Counted from the first letter of the stretch, positions 7,036 through 16,641 are shown. The stretch is 64,000 nucleotides of DNA from Halorubrum hochsteinianum (GCF_023702125.1 NZ_CP098415.1:2170001-2234000); one strand, 5' to 3'. Numbers and translations are program-made. The notes: a model not told the origin generated them from the sequence alone.

Positions 7036-7973
7036 GCGACGGTCAGCGGGGCGTGTTGGCCGTCGGCGACGCGACGGTCGACCTCTACCCGGCGGACGGG
7101 TCGCCGATCGCCCCCGGCAGCCGGTTCGAGTGGCACGTCGGCGGCACGGCGACGAACGTCGCGCGATGTGCGGCCTCGCTCGGCAGCGAGACCGGCCTCG
7201 TGACGAACCTCGGGACCGACGTCATGGGGGAACTGGCCGCCCGACACCTCGCGGACGGTCCGGTGGACACGACCCGCGTGACGCGGGTCGACGCGCCCTC
7301 GCCGCTCACGCTGTACGTCCCGACGGAGGACGGGGACCGGTGGAACGCGTGGGTGACCGGGAGCTGCTACGGGTTCACCCCGCCCGCCGATCCGGCGTCG
7401 CTCGTCGCCCCGTACGAGTGGGTCCATCTGGAGGGCGTCACGCTGCCGACCGCGGTGAACCAGCGTCCGGTTCGACGCCTCGCCGAGGCGGCCGCAGAGA
7501 GCGGGACCCGGGTCTCGTTCGACCTGAACGGACGCCCGAACCAGTGGGACGACCCCGAGACCTACCGACGGGCGCTCCGCGACGTTTTGCGTCGCTGCGA
7601 CCTGATCTTCGCGGGGACGGACGACCTCGCGGTGGCGGGCCTCGATCGCGCGCCGGCGGGGCTCCTCGAACTGCTGCCGTCGGACCACTCGGCGACGGCG
7701 TTCGTCACCGACGGGTCGGAAGCGACGACCGCGCTGACGATCGAGGACGGTGGGATCACCGAGCGAGTGACCGCGACGCCGCCGTCGACGACGGTCGCGA
7801 CCGCGGCCGGGGCCGGCGACGCGTTCGCCGGCGCGGTCCTCGCCGCGTCGGACCACGGCGTCTCGGACTTGGAGGAGCTAGCGACCGTCGGGAACGCGGC
7901 CGGCGCGGCCGCCGTGGCGACGACCGGGCCGTTCGACGCCGACGGCCTCGGTCCGAGCAGCGATCTGCTCTGA
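7032..7973 (+). CDS. PfkB-family carbohydrate kinase
   Basis: A 313-residue ribokinase-fold sugar kinase. The N-terminal substrate motif is seen in GDATVDLYP and in WHVGGTATNVARCAASLG (about residues 37-54). The C-terminal PfkB signature TAAGAGDAFAGAVLAA (about 256-271) contains the catalytic Asp of GAGD and the anion hole. The length is standard. It could phosphorylate a sugar such as 2-keto-3-deoxygluconate, fructose or ribose; the sequence alone does not decide. The next genes are unrelated PH-domain proteins, so context gives no clue. Confidence 0.88.
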   Translation: MSDGQRGVLAVGDATVDLYPADGSPIAPGSRFEWHVGGTATNVARCAASLGSETGLVTNLGTDVMGELAARHLADGPVDTTRVTRVDAPSPLTLYVPTEDGDRWNAWVTGSCYGFTPPADPASLVAPYEWVHLEGVTLPTAVNQRPVRRLAEAAAESGTRVSFDLNGRPNQWDDPETYRRALRDVLRRCDLIFAGTDDLAVAGLDRAPAGLLELLPSDHSATAFVTDGSEATTALTIEDGGITERVTATPPSTTVATAAGAGDAFAGAVLAASDHGVSDLEELATVGNAAGAAAVATTGPFDADGLGPSSDLL

Positions 7974-8130
7974 CCGGACGCCGTCTGCGGCCTTCGACGG
8001 AGCCGACGAACCCGGGATTTCGGGGCCCCGTTCGTGAGGGCGACTTCGAACGCGTCACCGGTGACGCCTGACGGAGCGATGGCTATTTTTGTCCGCGACG
8101 AAATCGCTTCTACAGGTGACATTTCGATAG

Positions 8131-8793
8131 ATGTCCGACGCAGCCCTCCAAGCCGAGCCGACGACTGGCTCGGAGAACACGGCCGAATTAGACCTCGACT
8201 GGCTGTCCCTAGAGGACGGCGAGGAGATCCGCTGGGCGAGCACCCCGCACAAGTACAGCATCGTTCCGGCGCTCGTCGTCGGCCTCCCCCTCTCCGTGGT
8301 CCTCATCGGTATCCCGCTGATCGCGGCGAGCTACCTCCAGTACACCAACACCAACTACGTCGTCACGAACAAGGGGCTCTACAGCAAGCGCGGGATCCTC
8401 TCGCGAGACGTCCAGCAGATCGGCTTCGACAAGGTACAGAACATCTCCTACTCCCAGTCGGCCATCGGCTCGTCGCTGGGGTACGGCTCCGTCGACGTCA
8501 GCACGGCCGGCGGCTCCGGCGTCGAACTCCAGTTCCGCAGCATTCCGAACCCGGCGGCCGTCCAAGAGCTGATCTCGAAGGAGATCGACAAGCGTCAGCG
8601 GAGCGAGTCCGGCGACGCGGACGAAACCGACGACGTGCTCGATCAGATCCTCGTCGAGCTCCGCGCGATCCGCTCGGCGGTGGCGGACGACGGGGATCGG
8701 GCGACCGGCGTCCCGCCGAACTCGGCCGACGTCGACGTCGAGGCGAGTCCCAACCGGGCCGCGGACGGAGCGGTGGAACAGGGCGATGAGTGA
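8131..8793 (+). CDS. bacterial-type PH domain membrane protein (YdbS-like) A
   Basis: A 220-residue protein. An acidic N-terminus precedes GEEIRWASTPHKYS, then two close hydrophobic helices (about residues 48-72), then the bPH2 core (NTNYVVTNKGLYSKRGI; QQIGFDKVQNISYSQSAIGSSLGYGSVDVSTAGG). The tail after about residue 155 is charged and helical. The family (bPH2/DUF304) is membrane-bound and often occurs as paralogous pairs; its biochemical role is poorly known. A T-rich TATA-like stretch (gctatttttg, around 8090) lies upstream. It overlaps the second PH-domain gene by 8 bp. Confidence 0.88.
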   Translation: MSDAALQAEPTTGSENTAELDLDWLSLEDGEEIRWASTPHKYSIVPALVVGLPLSVVLIGIPLIAASYLQYTNTNYVVTNKGLYSKRGILSRDVQQIGFDKVQNISYSQSAIGSSLGYGSVDVSTAGGSGVELQFRSIPNPAAVQELISKEIDKRQRSESGDADETDDVLDQILVELRAIRSAVADDGDRATGVPPNSADVDVEASPNRAADGAVEQGDE

Positions 8794-9316
8794 CTCGTGG
8801 CTGTTCCTTCGCGACGACGAGACGGTCGTGTGGGAGGGGACGCCGCGGCTGTCGGCCGCGATCGGCGGCGTCGCCGTCGGGACCGTCATCGCCGGGCTGA
8901 GCCTCGCGGCGGCGGCGACTACTGACCCGCGCTTGGGGGCGGCGAGTCTCGTCGGACTCGCGGTCATCGCGTGGTCGGTGCTCCGGGTCCGCCGCACCAA
9001 CTACGTCGTCACGACCCGCGCCGTGTGGCTCAAGCGGGGCGTCCTCGGGCGGACGGTCCGCCGCGTCGGCCTGCCGCAGGTCCAGAACACGGCCTACAGC
9101 CAGTCGGTGACCGGGTCGCTGTTCGGGTACGGGACCGTCACCGTGGAAGTCGCCGGCGGGCCGGATCTGGCATTCCGCCGGATCGACGACCCCGAGACCG
9201 TTCGGCGAACCATCACCAGTCGGATCGGCGGCGACAGCGCGGACGTTCCCGGGACCGTCGATCAGTGGCGGGAAGTGCTCGCGATCGTCCGCGATCTCAA
9301 GGCCGCGGTCGAGTAG
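8786..9316 (+). CDS. bacterial-type PH domain membrane protein (YdbS-like) B
   Basis: A 176-residue paralogue of the upstream gene. It has the same order: ETVVWEGTPRLS, two hydrophobic helices (about residues 22-66), then a bPH2 core (RRTNYVVTTRAVWLKRGVLG; RRVGLPQVQNTAYSQSVTGSL; FGYGTVTVEVAGG). The 8-bp overlap with the first gene implies translational coupling, and the products probably act together in the membrane as a heteromer (inference from paired family members elsewhere). It ends with a short helical tail. Confidence 0.88.
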   Translation: MSDSWLFLRDDETVVWEGTPRLSAAIGGVAVGTVIAGLSLAAAATTDPRLGAASLVGLAVIAWSVLRVRRTNYVVTTRAVWLKRGVLGRTVRRVGLPQVQNTAYSQSVTGSLFGYGTVTVEVAGGPDLAFRRIDDPETVRRTITSRIGGDSADVPGTVDQWREVLAIVRDLKAAVE

Positions 9317-9414
9317 CGAACCACGAGCGGACCTTGGACGAATATCGGCGAGAGCGGCCGTGAAGTTGCTTTTCTCTTCGAAGTGACGCGGCGATCGACG
9401 GGGGATCTGCGACC

Positions 9415-9519
9415 GTGACCGTCACACGTTGCCCACTCGTCGTCGACGCAGAGGGGTGTCCCTCGATCGAACACTCCGTGAAATTCGAGGGGAACGTGGC
9501 CGCTGACCTCCGGAAGTAA
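9415..9519 (+). CDS. possible 34-aa Cys-containing small protein
   Basis: A GTG-started frame reads VTVTRCPLVVDAEGC... and ends ADLRK. It has two Cys, no membrane segment, and sits in a 265-bp gap between the PH-domain pair and the chemotaxis gene. A T-rich stretch lies about 40 bp upstream. I do not recognise it, and it may be non-coding. Confidence 0.25.
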   Translation: MTVTRCPLVVDAEGCPSIEHSVKFEGNVAADLRK

Positions 9520-9581
9520 CTCGCGTACACGGCAGCGACGCCGGACTCTCTCGCAGGCGGTCGTCCGCGGCGCTGCGGCCC

Positions 9582-10901
9582 TCAGACTGACCGGTTCATT
9601 ACGCTCGCGAGCCGCCGGTCGATCTCTTCGACCTCCCGGGTGAGACGGGTCACCATCTCGGTCTGACTCTCGTTTTCGTCCGCGATCTCTTCGATCTCGT
9701 CGCTGACGACGTGCGCCCGGTCGGAGACGTCGTCGACGGCGCTCGATATCTCCTCGGCCACGCTCGCCTGTTCGTCGGTCGCGGCGGCGATCTCGCTGAT
9801 CCCGCTTTCGGTCTGTTCGACGGCCCGCAGAATCTGTTTCTGATTTTCGAGGACGCCCTGGATGTCGTCTCTCGCGGACTGGATCTCGTCGTTGGCCGCC
9901 TCCACCTCGTCGGTCGTCTGGGTCGCCTTCGCTTTGATCCGCGCGACGATCGCTTCGATCTCGTCGGCCTGGTCTTGCGACCGGTTCGCCAAGTTCTTCA
10001 CCTCGTCCGCGACGACGGCGAACCCGTCGCTGTCGCTGCGCGCCGCCTCGATGTTGGCGTTCAACGCGAGCATGTTCGTCTGCTCGGCGATGTCGTTGAT
10101 AACGCCGACCAGCTCTTCGACCTGTTCGATCTCGTCTCGCAGCTCCGCCACGTCGTCGGCGACCGTCGCCGACGTCGCGGCCGTGTCGTCGACCTGATCG
10201 ATGACTTCCTCGGCAGTCTCGACGGAGTCTTCAGCCAGCTCTCTCGATTCGGCGCTCTGGCTGCTGACCTCCTCGGCGCTGGAGGCGATCTCCTCGACGG
10301 TGGCGCTGAACCCGGAGACGTCGCCCTGGGTATCTTCGAGTTCGGCCGCTTGTTCGGAGACCAGCTGCGTGATCTCGTTCGATCGGTCCGCGACCTCGGA
10401 GGTCGACTCACTCAGTTGGGCCATCGACGTCTCCACGTTGTCCGAGAGCTCCGCTTGGAGGTCCGACAGCGTCTCGCGCTGTTCGACGACGGTGGTCACG
10501 TCGAACAGCAACTCGACCGCCCCGACGACCTCCCCGGTCGGCGTCTGGATGGGCGTCCCGATGGCGCGGGCGTGGGCTCGCGTCCCGTCGGGCCGCTCCG
10601 CGGAGCGGAACTCGTCTTCGCGGATGGGAGTTCCCGTGCGGACGACCTCCTCGGCGAGCGTCTCGTCTTCGCCCTCTGTTCCGAACACGTCGTACGCGTT
10701 GGTGCCGACGGCCTCGCTCGCCGGCAGGCCGAGGAGCTCGGCCGTCGCCGCGTTCCACTGGGTGATGTCGCCGGCAGCGTCGACGACGAACGCCGCCTCG
10801 GGAAGGTCCGCGATGAACTGTTCGAAGGTGTGTCGCCAGAACGCTCCGTCCGACGCCGTCTCCGTGGCTTGGAGCTGGTCGTTGTGCGTCTCTGTGGACA
10901 T
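9582..10901 (-). CDS. soluble methyl-accepting chemotaxis protein with PAS domain
   Basis: A 439-residue transducer without transmembrane helices. A PAS domain (about residues 25-145; LPEAAFVVDAAGDITQWN, GTNAYDVFG) senses a cytoplasmic or redox signal and is followed by a long coiled-coil signalling domain. The conserved CheA/CheW-binding hairpin tip is present (EQTNMLALNANIEAARS, then FAVVADEVKNLANRS, about 270-305), as are Glu/Gln-rich methylation helices. It should join cytoplasmic chemoreceptor arrays and control archaellum switching. No other che or arl genes are nearby. The upstream non-coding stretch is AT-rich. Confidence 0.93.
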   Translation of the reverse strand: MSTETHNDQLQATETASDGAFWRHTFEQFIADLPEAAFVVDAAGDITQWNAATAELLGLPASEAVGTNAYDVFGTEGEDETLAEEVVRTGTPIREDEFRSAERPDGTRAHARAIGTPIQTPTGEVVGAVELLFDVTTVVEQRETLSDLQAELSDNVETSMAQLSESTSEVADRSNEITQLVSEQAAELEDTQGDVSGFSATVEEIASSAEEVSSQSAESRELAEDSVETAEEVIDQVDDTAATSATVADDVAELRDEIEQVEELVGVINDIAEQTNMLALNANIEAARSDSDGFAVVADEVKNLANRSQDQADEIEAIVARIKAKATQTTDEVEAANDEIQSARDDIQGVLENQKQILRAVEQTESGISEIAAATDEQASVAEEISSAVDDVSDRAHVVSDEIEEIADENESQTEMVTRLTREVEEIDRRLASVMNRSV

Positions 10902-11001
10902 ACTGGCAGGTATCAGTTGGGACTCATGTGGGTTACGCCGGGATTATTGGAGTTGATACGGAATCCGCCGGTTCCACCACTCGGCTAGTCGGGGGCCCGG
11001 A

Positions 11002-11559
11002 TCAACCGACTCCCGTTGAACTAATATTTTTCAACCGTGATGTTGTCCGGAATAACTGGTCGGCCGGAACTGTGTGCCGAGTGTTACCCTTCGACCGTGA
11101 ACTCGTCCGAACAGACCCGTGAAGACGCGGTGCGGGTGTTCGCCCACAGTCGTCTCGCACCTGTAACCACACGCCGTCTTCGTAGTGGGCGACCGCCGTC
11201 GCACACTCGACGGTGTCGTCCGACTCGTCTCTGACGTCACTGACCGGTTTCGACGTCCACTCCGTGTCGGCCACCCGCGCAGCTACCACGTACTCACCCG
11301 AGGTCGATCCCCAATCGCAGTCGACGACCGCTCCGTGAATCCGTCCGTCCTCCTTCTCTCGTAGTTGACGGGACGACTCGTGGACCGTCTCGCCGTCCCG
11401 GTCGACGCGCAGGTCGATCCGGACCGGATCGGACGTGTGGTTCACGGTCGCGAACCGCGCGAGACGAATCGGGGCGTCGTCGACGACGGTGTCGAGACAG
11501 CCGGCGGTCGACGCCGCCGCAGTAAGCCCGATAGTCGAGAGGAGGGAACGTCGTTACAC
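11002..11559 (-). pseudogene. lipoprotein gene with a stop codon right after its start
   Basis: The frame encodes a clear lipoprotein beginning RRSLLSTIGLTAAASTAGC (lipobox), followed by a beta-rich body (VRIDLRVDRDGETVHESS, then GEYVVAARVADTEW). The codon before RRS is TAA (11554-11556), preceded by GTG (11557-11559), so the apparent start is followed immediately by a stop. No other start codon precedes the signal. A later GTG (11445) would make a 147-residue protein without its signal. The tail after VRDDCG becomes Arg/Ser-rich, which suggests a second frameshift near the C-terminus. Expression as a functional lipoprotein is doubtful unless the call is a sequencing error. Confidence 0.6.
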
Positions 11560-11755
11560 ACGACATATACGGGAATCCCCAGTAAATCTCTTTTGACGAA
11601 CGCGACGCGAGATATCACGGCACCGGTACCCGCTGCGATGTGCCCCGCCCCGAGTGCCTCGATACAATCGACCCGGCGTTCAAACGGGAATGCGTCCGAC
11701 AGACAGGCTTTCAAGCGAGCCGATCGACCCACTTCCGAGAACCACCCGCGGAACG

Positions 11756-12118
11756 ATGGGCTCCGACCGATCGCCCGAACTCCTCGTCGTCGCCGTCCGG
11801 TATATCTCCGTGTACGTCTTCGCGATCGGCCCGGCGGTCGACTCGGCGACCGGCCTCGACACGCTCTCGATCGCACCCGGGGGCCTCGGCCGCGCGTGGG
11901 CGCTAATCCCGAATCCGCAGGGCTGGCCGCTCTGTGTCGGCTACCTCCCGGTCCACTACGCGTACCTGTTCGTCCGCGCCCGACTCGCGGGCCGGTCGAT
12001 CGACGCCTACTGGAACGAGTACTCCCTGACAGCACGCCCCGGTGATTCCACGTCCCCACGCGTCAGAACAGCCCGCGCAGCGCCCGCCACTTCGCGGCGA
12101 CGAACCCCGCGAGGATGA
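11756..12118 (+). CDS. hypothetical protein with hydrophobic segments
   Basis: A frame of 120 residues from ATG 11756. Residues about 8-85 look genuine (LLVVAVRYISVYVFAIGPAVD, then a GWPLCVGYLPVHYAYLFVRAR segment), with two or more membrane-like stretches. The last 35 residues are Arg/Pro-rich and overlap the 3' end of the convergent EamA gene by 56 bp, so the true protein may end earlier through a sequence change. I recognise no family. Confidence 0.45.
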   Translation: MGSDRSPELLVVAVRYISVYVFAIGPAVDSATGLDTLSIAPGGLGRAWALIPNPQGWPLCVGYLPVHYAYLFVRARLAGRSIDAYWNEYSLTARPGDSTSPRVRTARAAPATSRRRTPRG

Positions 12119-12956
12119 ACGCGAACCCGCCGACGGTCGCGGGCGTCACCGCCTGCCCGAGCGCGAGCCAGCCCGCGAGCGCGGCGAAAACGGGGATCAC
12201 GTACTCGATGAAGCTCATCTCGATGGGGCCGAGGTCGTCCAGCAGCGTGAAGTACAGCAGGAAGCCGCCGACGCCGGCGACCGCGGAGAGGTACGCGACG
12301 GCGGCGAGCGCGGACGGCGTCCACGCCGCGGCCGCGAACGACTGGCCGGGGAGCGCGAACACGGCGGCGTGGAGGACGACGGCACCGATGGCCATCATCC
12401 ACGCCTGCGTGGCGAGGAACGGCATCGACGGCGACCGGCTGTGCGTGACGACCGCGGCGACGGCGAACGCGAGCGCGGACGCGAGCACGAGCGACACGCC
12501 GAGGACGCTGTCCGCGACGTTCGCGGGGTCGGGGTCCGCGATGATCACGACGCCGACGAACCCGAGCGCGACGCCGAGCGCGGTGGCGGCGGTGAACTCC
12601 TCGTCGGTGGAGACGAGCCGCGTGAGCGCGGGCGTCACCACGGGGACGAGCCCCAACAGCACGGCTGCGACGCCGCCCGTGACGTACCGCTGGCCGGCGA
12701 AGAGGAACGCGTGGTGGGCCCCGATGATGAGCGCGCCGCCGACGAGCACGTAGACGTAGTCGTCGCGGGTCCGGGGGCGGAGGTCCGCACCGGAGGCGAC
12801 CACGGCGACGAACAGCAGCGCGGCGGCCACGTCGAAGCGCACGGCCGCGAACGGCACCGCCGGGAGGTCGGCCAGGCCGACGTCCGTCGCCATGAACGCC
12901 GTTCCCCAGACGGCACACAGGAGCAGGTACCGGCCGGCCGTCCCGTAGCGACGCAT
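12063..12956 (-). CDS. EamA-type drug/metabolite exporter
   Basis: A 297-residue protein with about ten hydrophobic helices in two EamA repeats (RYLLLCAVWGTAFMATDVG at the start; a second repeat from about residue 150). FAAVRFDVAAALLF in repeat one and LGPIEMSFIEYVIPVFAALAG in repeat two match the DMT superfamily. Such proteins export small metabolites or amino acids; the substrate is unknown. A paralogue lies at 62431-63360. It is divergent from the threonine-synthase-like gene, the two starts being 115 bp apart. Confidence 0.9.
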   Translation of the reverse strand: MRRYGTAGRYLLLCAVWGTAFMATDVGLADLPAVPFAAVRFDVAAALLFVAVVASGADLRPRTRDDYVYVLVGGALIIGAHHAFLFAGQRYVTGGVAAVLLGLVPVVTPALTRLVSTDEEFTAATALGVALGFVGVVIIADPDPANVADSVLGVSLVLASALAFAVAAVVTHSRSPSMPFLATQAWMMAIGAVVLHAAVFALPGQSFAAAAWTPSALAAVAYLSAVAGVGGFLLYFTLLDDLGPIEMSFIEYVIPVFAALAGWLALGQAVTPATVGGFAFILAGFVAAKWRALRGLF

Positions 12957-13071
12957 TCACGCGGAGGTCGCCGCCGACGGCGAAGTACCCGTCGAACCGC
13001 TCCGGCGCTCCGGGCGTCCGCACCCGGTGGGCACCGGGTACCACTTAGTGCGGTGCCGCCGTAGCGCCGGT

Positions 13072-14271
13072 ATGGATCGGCTGGTCTGTTACGACTGCGG
13101 GAGGACCTACTCGTTCGGGACCGCCGCCCGCTGTGGCTGTGGCGAACCGCTGTGGTTCGACATCGACGACGAGACTGTCTCGTGGCCCGACACGGGTTCG
13201 GAATCCGCGGGATCCGTCTCGTACGGCCACGACGGCCTCTGGCGGTACGCGTCGGTGCTTCCCGCGGCGGTACCGACGGGGCTGGCGGCGGCCGCCGGCG
13301 GAACGCCGCTCTTGCGAACCCCGTCTATCGAGACCCCCGACGGCCCGCGGATTCACCTCAAACTGGAGGGGGCGAACCCGACGGGGAGCTTCAAAGATCG
13401 GGGCACCGCCGTCGGTATCAGTCGCGTCGACGGCCCCGTGGGGACCGTTTCGCACGGAAACATGGCGCTGAGCGTCGCCGCTCACGCCGCCGCGACCGAC
13501 CGCGAGGCGGTCATCCTCGTCGCCGAGGACACCCCGGACTCGCGCCTCGCGATGATCGCCCAACACGACCCGCACCTGTTCCGGGTTCGCGGCGACTACG
13601 GGCGACTCTACGACGACACGCTCGAACACGACCTCGGCGTCGCGTTCCTCAACTCCGACAGTCCGCTTCGGGTCGCCGGCCAGAAGACCGTCGCGTACGA
13701 GATCTGCGAGGCGTTCCGCCCGGCGGTACCCGACGCGATCGTCTTGCCGGTCAGCAGCGGCGGGCAAGCGAGCGGCGTCTGGAAAGCGCTCCGGGAGCTG
13801 GGATCGGCGGGACTCATCGACGAGGTGCCGCGGATCTATCTCGCACAGGCGGCGCGCTGTGACCCGATCGCGCAGGCCTACCGGCTCGGAGCCTCGCGGG
13901 TCAGGCCCGTGACCGACGAACCGACGGCGGCCGTCTCCATCAACAACGCCGACCCGCCCAGCGGGAACCGGGCGTTGGCGGCCGTCGACGACACCGACGG
14001 GGCGGTGGTGTCCGTCGCCGAGGAGAGCTTGCTGGCCGAGACGAAGCGGCTCGCCGCCGACGCCGGCGTCTCCGTGGAGCCGTCGTGTGCCGTGGCCACG
14101 GCCGCGGTTCGGGAGCTCGCCGAAACCACCGAGATCGGCGCTGACGAGGACGTGGCCGTGATCTTGACCGGGTCCGGGTACAAGTACGAGTCACCCGAGA
14201 CCGACTCCACGGCGGTCCGTGAGATCGACCGCAGTGACGTGCCGGCCGCGATCCGCGACCTCGCGTCGTGA
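13072..14271 (+). CDS. thrC: threonine synthase-like PLP enzyme
   Basis: A 399-residue fold-type II PLP enzyme. The N-terminal Cys cluster (C6, C9, C21, C23) forms the zinc-ribbon-like start seen in archaeal threonine synthases. The cofactor lysine is K108 in GANPTGSFKDRG, and the phosphate-binding loop is LPVSSGGQASG (about residue 225). It would convert O-phosphohomoserine to threonine, but paralogues of unknown substrate exist in haloarchaea, so the specific reaction is probable rather than certain. It starts at ATG 13072 and reads divergently from the EamA gene. Confidence 0.82.
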   Translation: MDRLVCYDCGRTYSFGTAARCGCGEPLWFDIDDETVSWPDTGSESAGSVSYGHDGLWRYASVLPAAVPTGLAAAAGGTPLLRTPSIETPDGPRIHLKLEGANPTGSFKDRGTAVGISRVDGPVGTVSHGNMALSVAAHAAATDREAVILVAEDTPDSRLAMIAQHDPHLFRVRGDYGRLYDDTLEHDLGVAFLNSDSPLRVAGQKTVAYEICEAFRPAVPDAIVLPVSSGGQASGVWKALRELGSAGLIDEVPRIYLAQAARCDPIAQAYRLGASRVRPVTDEPTAAVSINNADPPSGNRALAAVDDTDGAVVSVAEESLLAETKRLAADAGVSVEPSCAVATAAVRELAETTEIGADEDVAVILTGSGYKYESPETDSTAVREIDRSDVPAAIRDLAS

Positions 14272-14480
14272 CGGGCCACGCGGGGTCGCAGTGGGAACGG
14301 AGGTGAAAGAGCACTAGCCTGCGGGTCTGCGCCGAGATGCGACGAGCCGCCGGGGACAAGTCGCTTTCAGGTCGTCCAATATCTGCGATACTTAGAGGAT
14401 TAGTCCGTTCTTACTCACGCCGTCTGTGACCTCCGGGCCGCGGTCATCGCGTTTTTGGCGCTCACTCGCAATGATCCGGT

Positions 14481-15644
14481 ATGGCGACGCCAGGTGAATT
14501 CGGTGAGTTCGGTGGTCGACACGTTCCGGAGCCGCTCGAAGAACCGCTCGACGAATTAGCCGCGGCATATGAAGCTGCGATTTCGGATCCGGACTTCATG
14601 GCTGAGTTCCGCGACCTGCTCGAGCATTTCGCGGGCCGACCTACACCGATATTCCACGCGGAGACGCTGAGCGACCGGTACGACGCCGACATCTACCTCA
14701 AACACGAGGACTTGCTTCACGGTGGTGCCCACAAGCTCAACAACACGCTCGGCCAGGGACTGTTAGCCAAGCGGGCAGGGAAAGATCGCCTCATCGCCGA
14801 AACCGGTGCCGGTCAACACGGGACGGCGACGGCGATGGTAGGGGCGCTGCTGGATCTGGACACGACTGTCTACATGGGCCGTCACGACATGCAGCGGCAG
14901 GAAATGAACGTGTTCCGAATGCGGTTGATGGGTGCCGACGTCGAACCGGTCGACCGCGGTAACGAGGGCCTTGCCGAAGCGGTCGACGCCGCACTCGAAG
15001 ACTTCGCTGAGAACGTCGACTCCACACACTACCTCGTCGGCAGTGTCGTCGGACCCGATCCGTTCCCCCGGATGGTGCGTGAGTTCCAATCGGTCATCGG
15101 GAAAGAGGCACGCGAACAAATCCGAGAGCTCCACGGTGACCTCCCCGATGCCTGCGTCGCCTGTGTCGGCGGCGGCTCAAATTCGATCGGGCTGTGGCAC
15201 GCGTTCAAAGACGACGATGTCGCCTTTTACGGCGCTGAACCGGGCGGCAAAGACGAGGCGAACCACTCCGCTCCGCTCTCTCGGACGGCCCAAGATGAGC
15301 CGCAGATCTTCCAGGGCATGAAGACGAAGACGATCGGTGAGGACACTCGCAACCACTCGGTCTCGGCGGGGCTTGACTACCCGGCGATTGGCCCGGAACA
15401 CGCCGCGCTCCAAGAGATGGGACGCGCTGAGTATCACGCCGTCTCCGACGAGGAAGCGTTGGCTGCATTCCGCGAGCTGAGTGAAGCCGAAGGCATCATC
15501 CCGGCACTGGAACCGGCTCACGCGCTCGCGCTTGCCGCGAAGCTCGCCGAGGCCGACCGCCACGACACCATCTTAGTCAACCTGTGTGGTCGCGGGGACA
15601 AAGACATGCAGACGGCTGCTGAACACTTCGACCTCGGTAGCTAA
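14481..15644 (+). CDS. trpB: tryptophan synthase beta subunit, without trpA
   Basis: A 387-residue TrpB of normal length: GEFGEFGGRHVPEPLEEPL at the start, PLP lysine K85 in GGAHKLNNTLGQ, phosphate loop GGGSNS (about residue 230), and C-terminal CGRGDKD. It condenses indole and serine to tryptophan. In haloarchaea trpB usually sits with trpA and trpC; here the neighbours are thrC and an acetyltransferase. This may be a standalone indole-salvage copy or an acquired one. Codon use is less GC-rich than in the flanking core genes. Confidence 0.93.
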   Translation: MATPGEFGEFGGRHVPEPLEEPLDELAAAYEAAISDPDFMAEFRDLLEHFAGRPTPIFHAETLSDRYDADIYLKHEDLLHGGAHKLNNTLGQGLLAKRAGKDRLIAETGAGQHGTATAMVGALLDLDTTVYMGRHDMQRQEMNVFRMRLMGADVEPVDRGNEGLAEAVDAALEDFAENVDSTHYLVGSVVGPDPFPRMVREFQSVIGKEAREQIRELHGDLPDACVACVGGGSNSIGLWHAFKDDDVAFYGAEPGGKDEANHSAPLSRTAQDEPQIFQGMKTKTIGEDTRNHSVSAGLDYPAIGPEHAALQEMGRAEYHAVSDEEALAAFRELSEAEGIIPALEPAHALALAAKLAEADRHDTILVNLCGRGDKDMQTAAEHFDLGS

Positions 15645-15685
15645 CTCCGACTGCTTCAGTCCAGTCGCCTGCGGGCCCCTTCAGC

Positions 15686-16267
15686 TCACAACGACTTCTC
15701 GTAGTGGACCAGTTCGTACTCTCCAGCGGCGGATCGCTCCACCTCTTCGTATCCTCGGTCGGGATAAAAGGAGAGTGCCGCTGACTGCCGCGTTGACGTC
15801 GTCGCCAACAAGGACTCAAATCCAGCAGCCGTCGCTCGGCGTTCTAGTTCCGTGATCAGCTCCCGGCCAAGTCCCTGTCGCTGGAACGGTGGTGCCACAC
15901 GCATTCGGTGAAGTTCAGCCGCCCCTGGTCGGTCGCGTTCGTCGGCGTGACCGGCGCTGTTGGGCATAAATCCACCCATCGCGACGACAGTGCCGTCATG
16001 CGTCGCTAAGGCGTCTACTTCGCTCGTCTCTAATGTGTTCGTCTCCAACAGCTCTCTTGAGTCGGCATCCGATACTGAATCCAGAACGCCGACGATGAAC
16101 GCTCCTCCAGAGTCGAGATATACTGTCCGGATCGACCGGAGATCATCGGTTCCTGGGATGTCGCTCGGATCGACGCCCGTTTCACGCATTGCCCACCGGT
16201 GGAGTTTCCATACTGCGCTGTCGTCCGGTGACTCGTATAAACGAAATCTCAACGTCTCAGGTCCCAC
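15686..16267 (-). CDS. GNAT family N-acetyltransferase
   Basis: A 193-residue acetyltransferase. The acetyl-CoA motif is VAPPFQRQGLGRELI (about residues 128-142), followed by GFESLLATTSTRQSAALSFYPDRGYEEV, a typical GNAT C-terminal half. The substrate is unknown. It reads towards trpB, its stop lying 42 bp from the trpB stop (convergent). Confidence 0.9.
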   Translation of the reverse strand: MGPETLRFRLYESPDDSAVWKLHRWAMRETGVDPSDIPGTDDLRSIRTVYLDSGGAFIVGVLDSVSDADSRELLETNTLETSEVDALATHDGTVVAMGGFMPNSAGHADERDRPGAAELHRMRVAPPFQRQGLGRELITELERRATAAGFESLLATTSTRQSAALSFYPDRGYEEVERSAAGEYELVHYEKSL

Positions 16268-16641
16268 AGTTCTGTTACATATCGGGTTAATTCACACATA
16301 CGGATGTCGGTTTTGTAGCTGAATTTGTGCGCCGTGTAATGCCACGTTCAGGTTCAAAGAGAGATACCAAAATAACTGTCCGCTTGGCTGTAACTCCGCC
16401 TCATCGATCAACAAGAGGGATGTAAAGCTCCGTACGTTGGGTAACCAGTCCCGATCTACAGCTGGGAAATCCGGATGGAACTTGTCCTGTTCTGAGTCGT
16501 CATCTCCCAGTGCGGTCTCTTTTCGCTGCCGATCTCGAACGAATATCGACACGCAACATATACGGCTGCGAGCCTGACTGGTGCTAGATGCGGTGGAACG
16601 TAGGAACGGCCCTTCGGCGACTCTCTCGGCTGGTGACTCCC
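16268..16641. other. 374-bp gap, no convincing gene
   Basis: Between the divergent acetyltransferase and msrA genes the sequence is relatively AT-rich. A minus-strand frame (16292-16648) stays open but overlaps the msrA start and looks like no known protein. It probably holds both promoters and perhaps decayed sequence. Confidence 0.5.
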
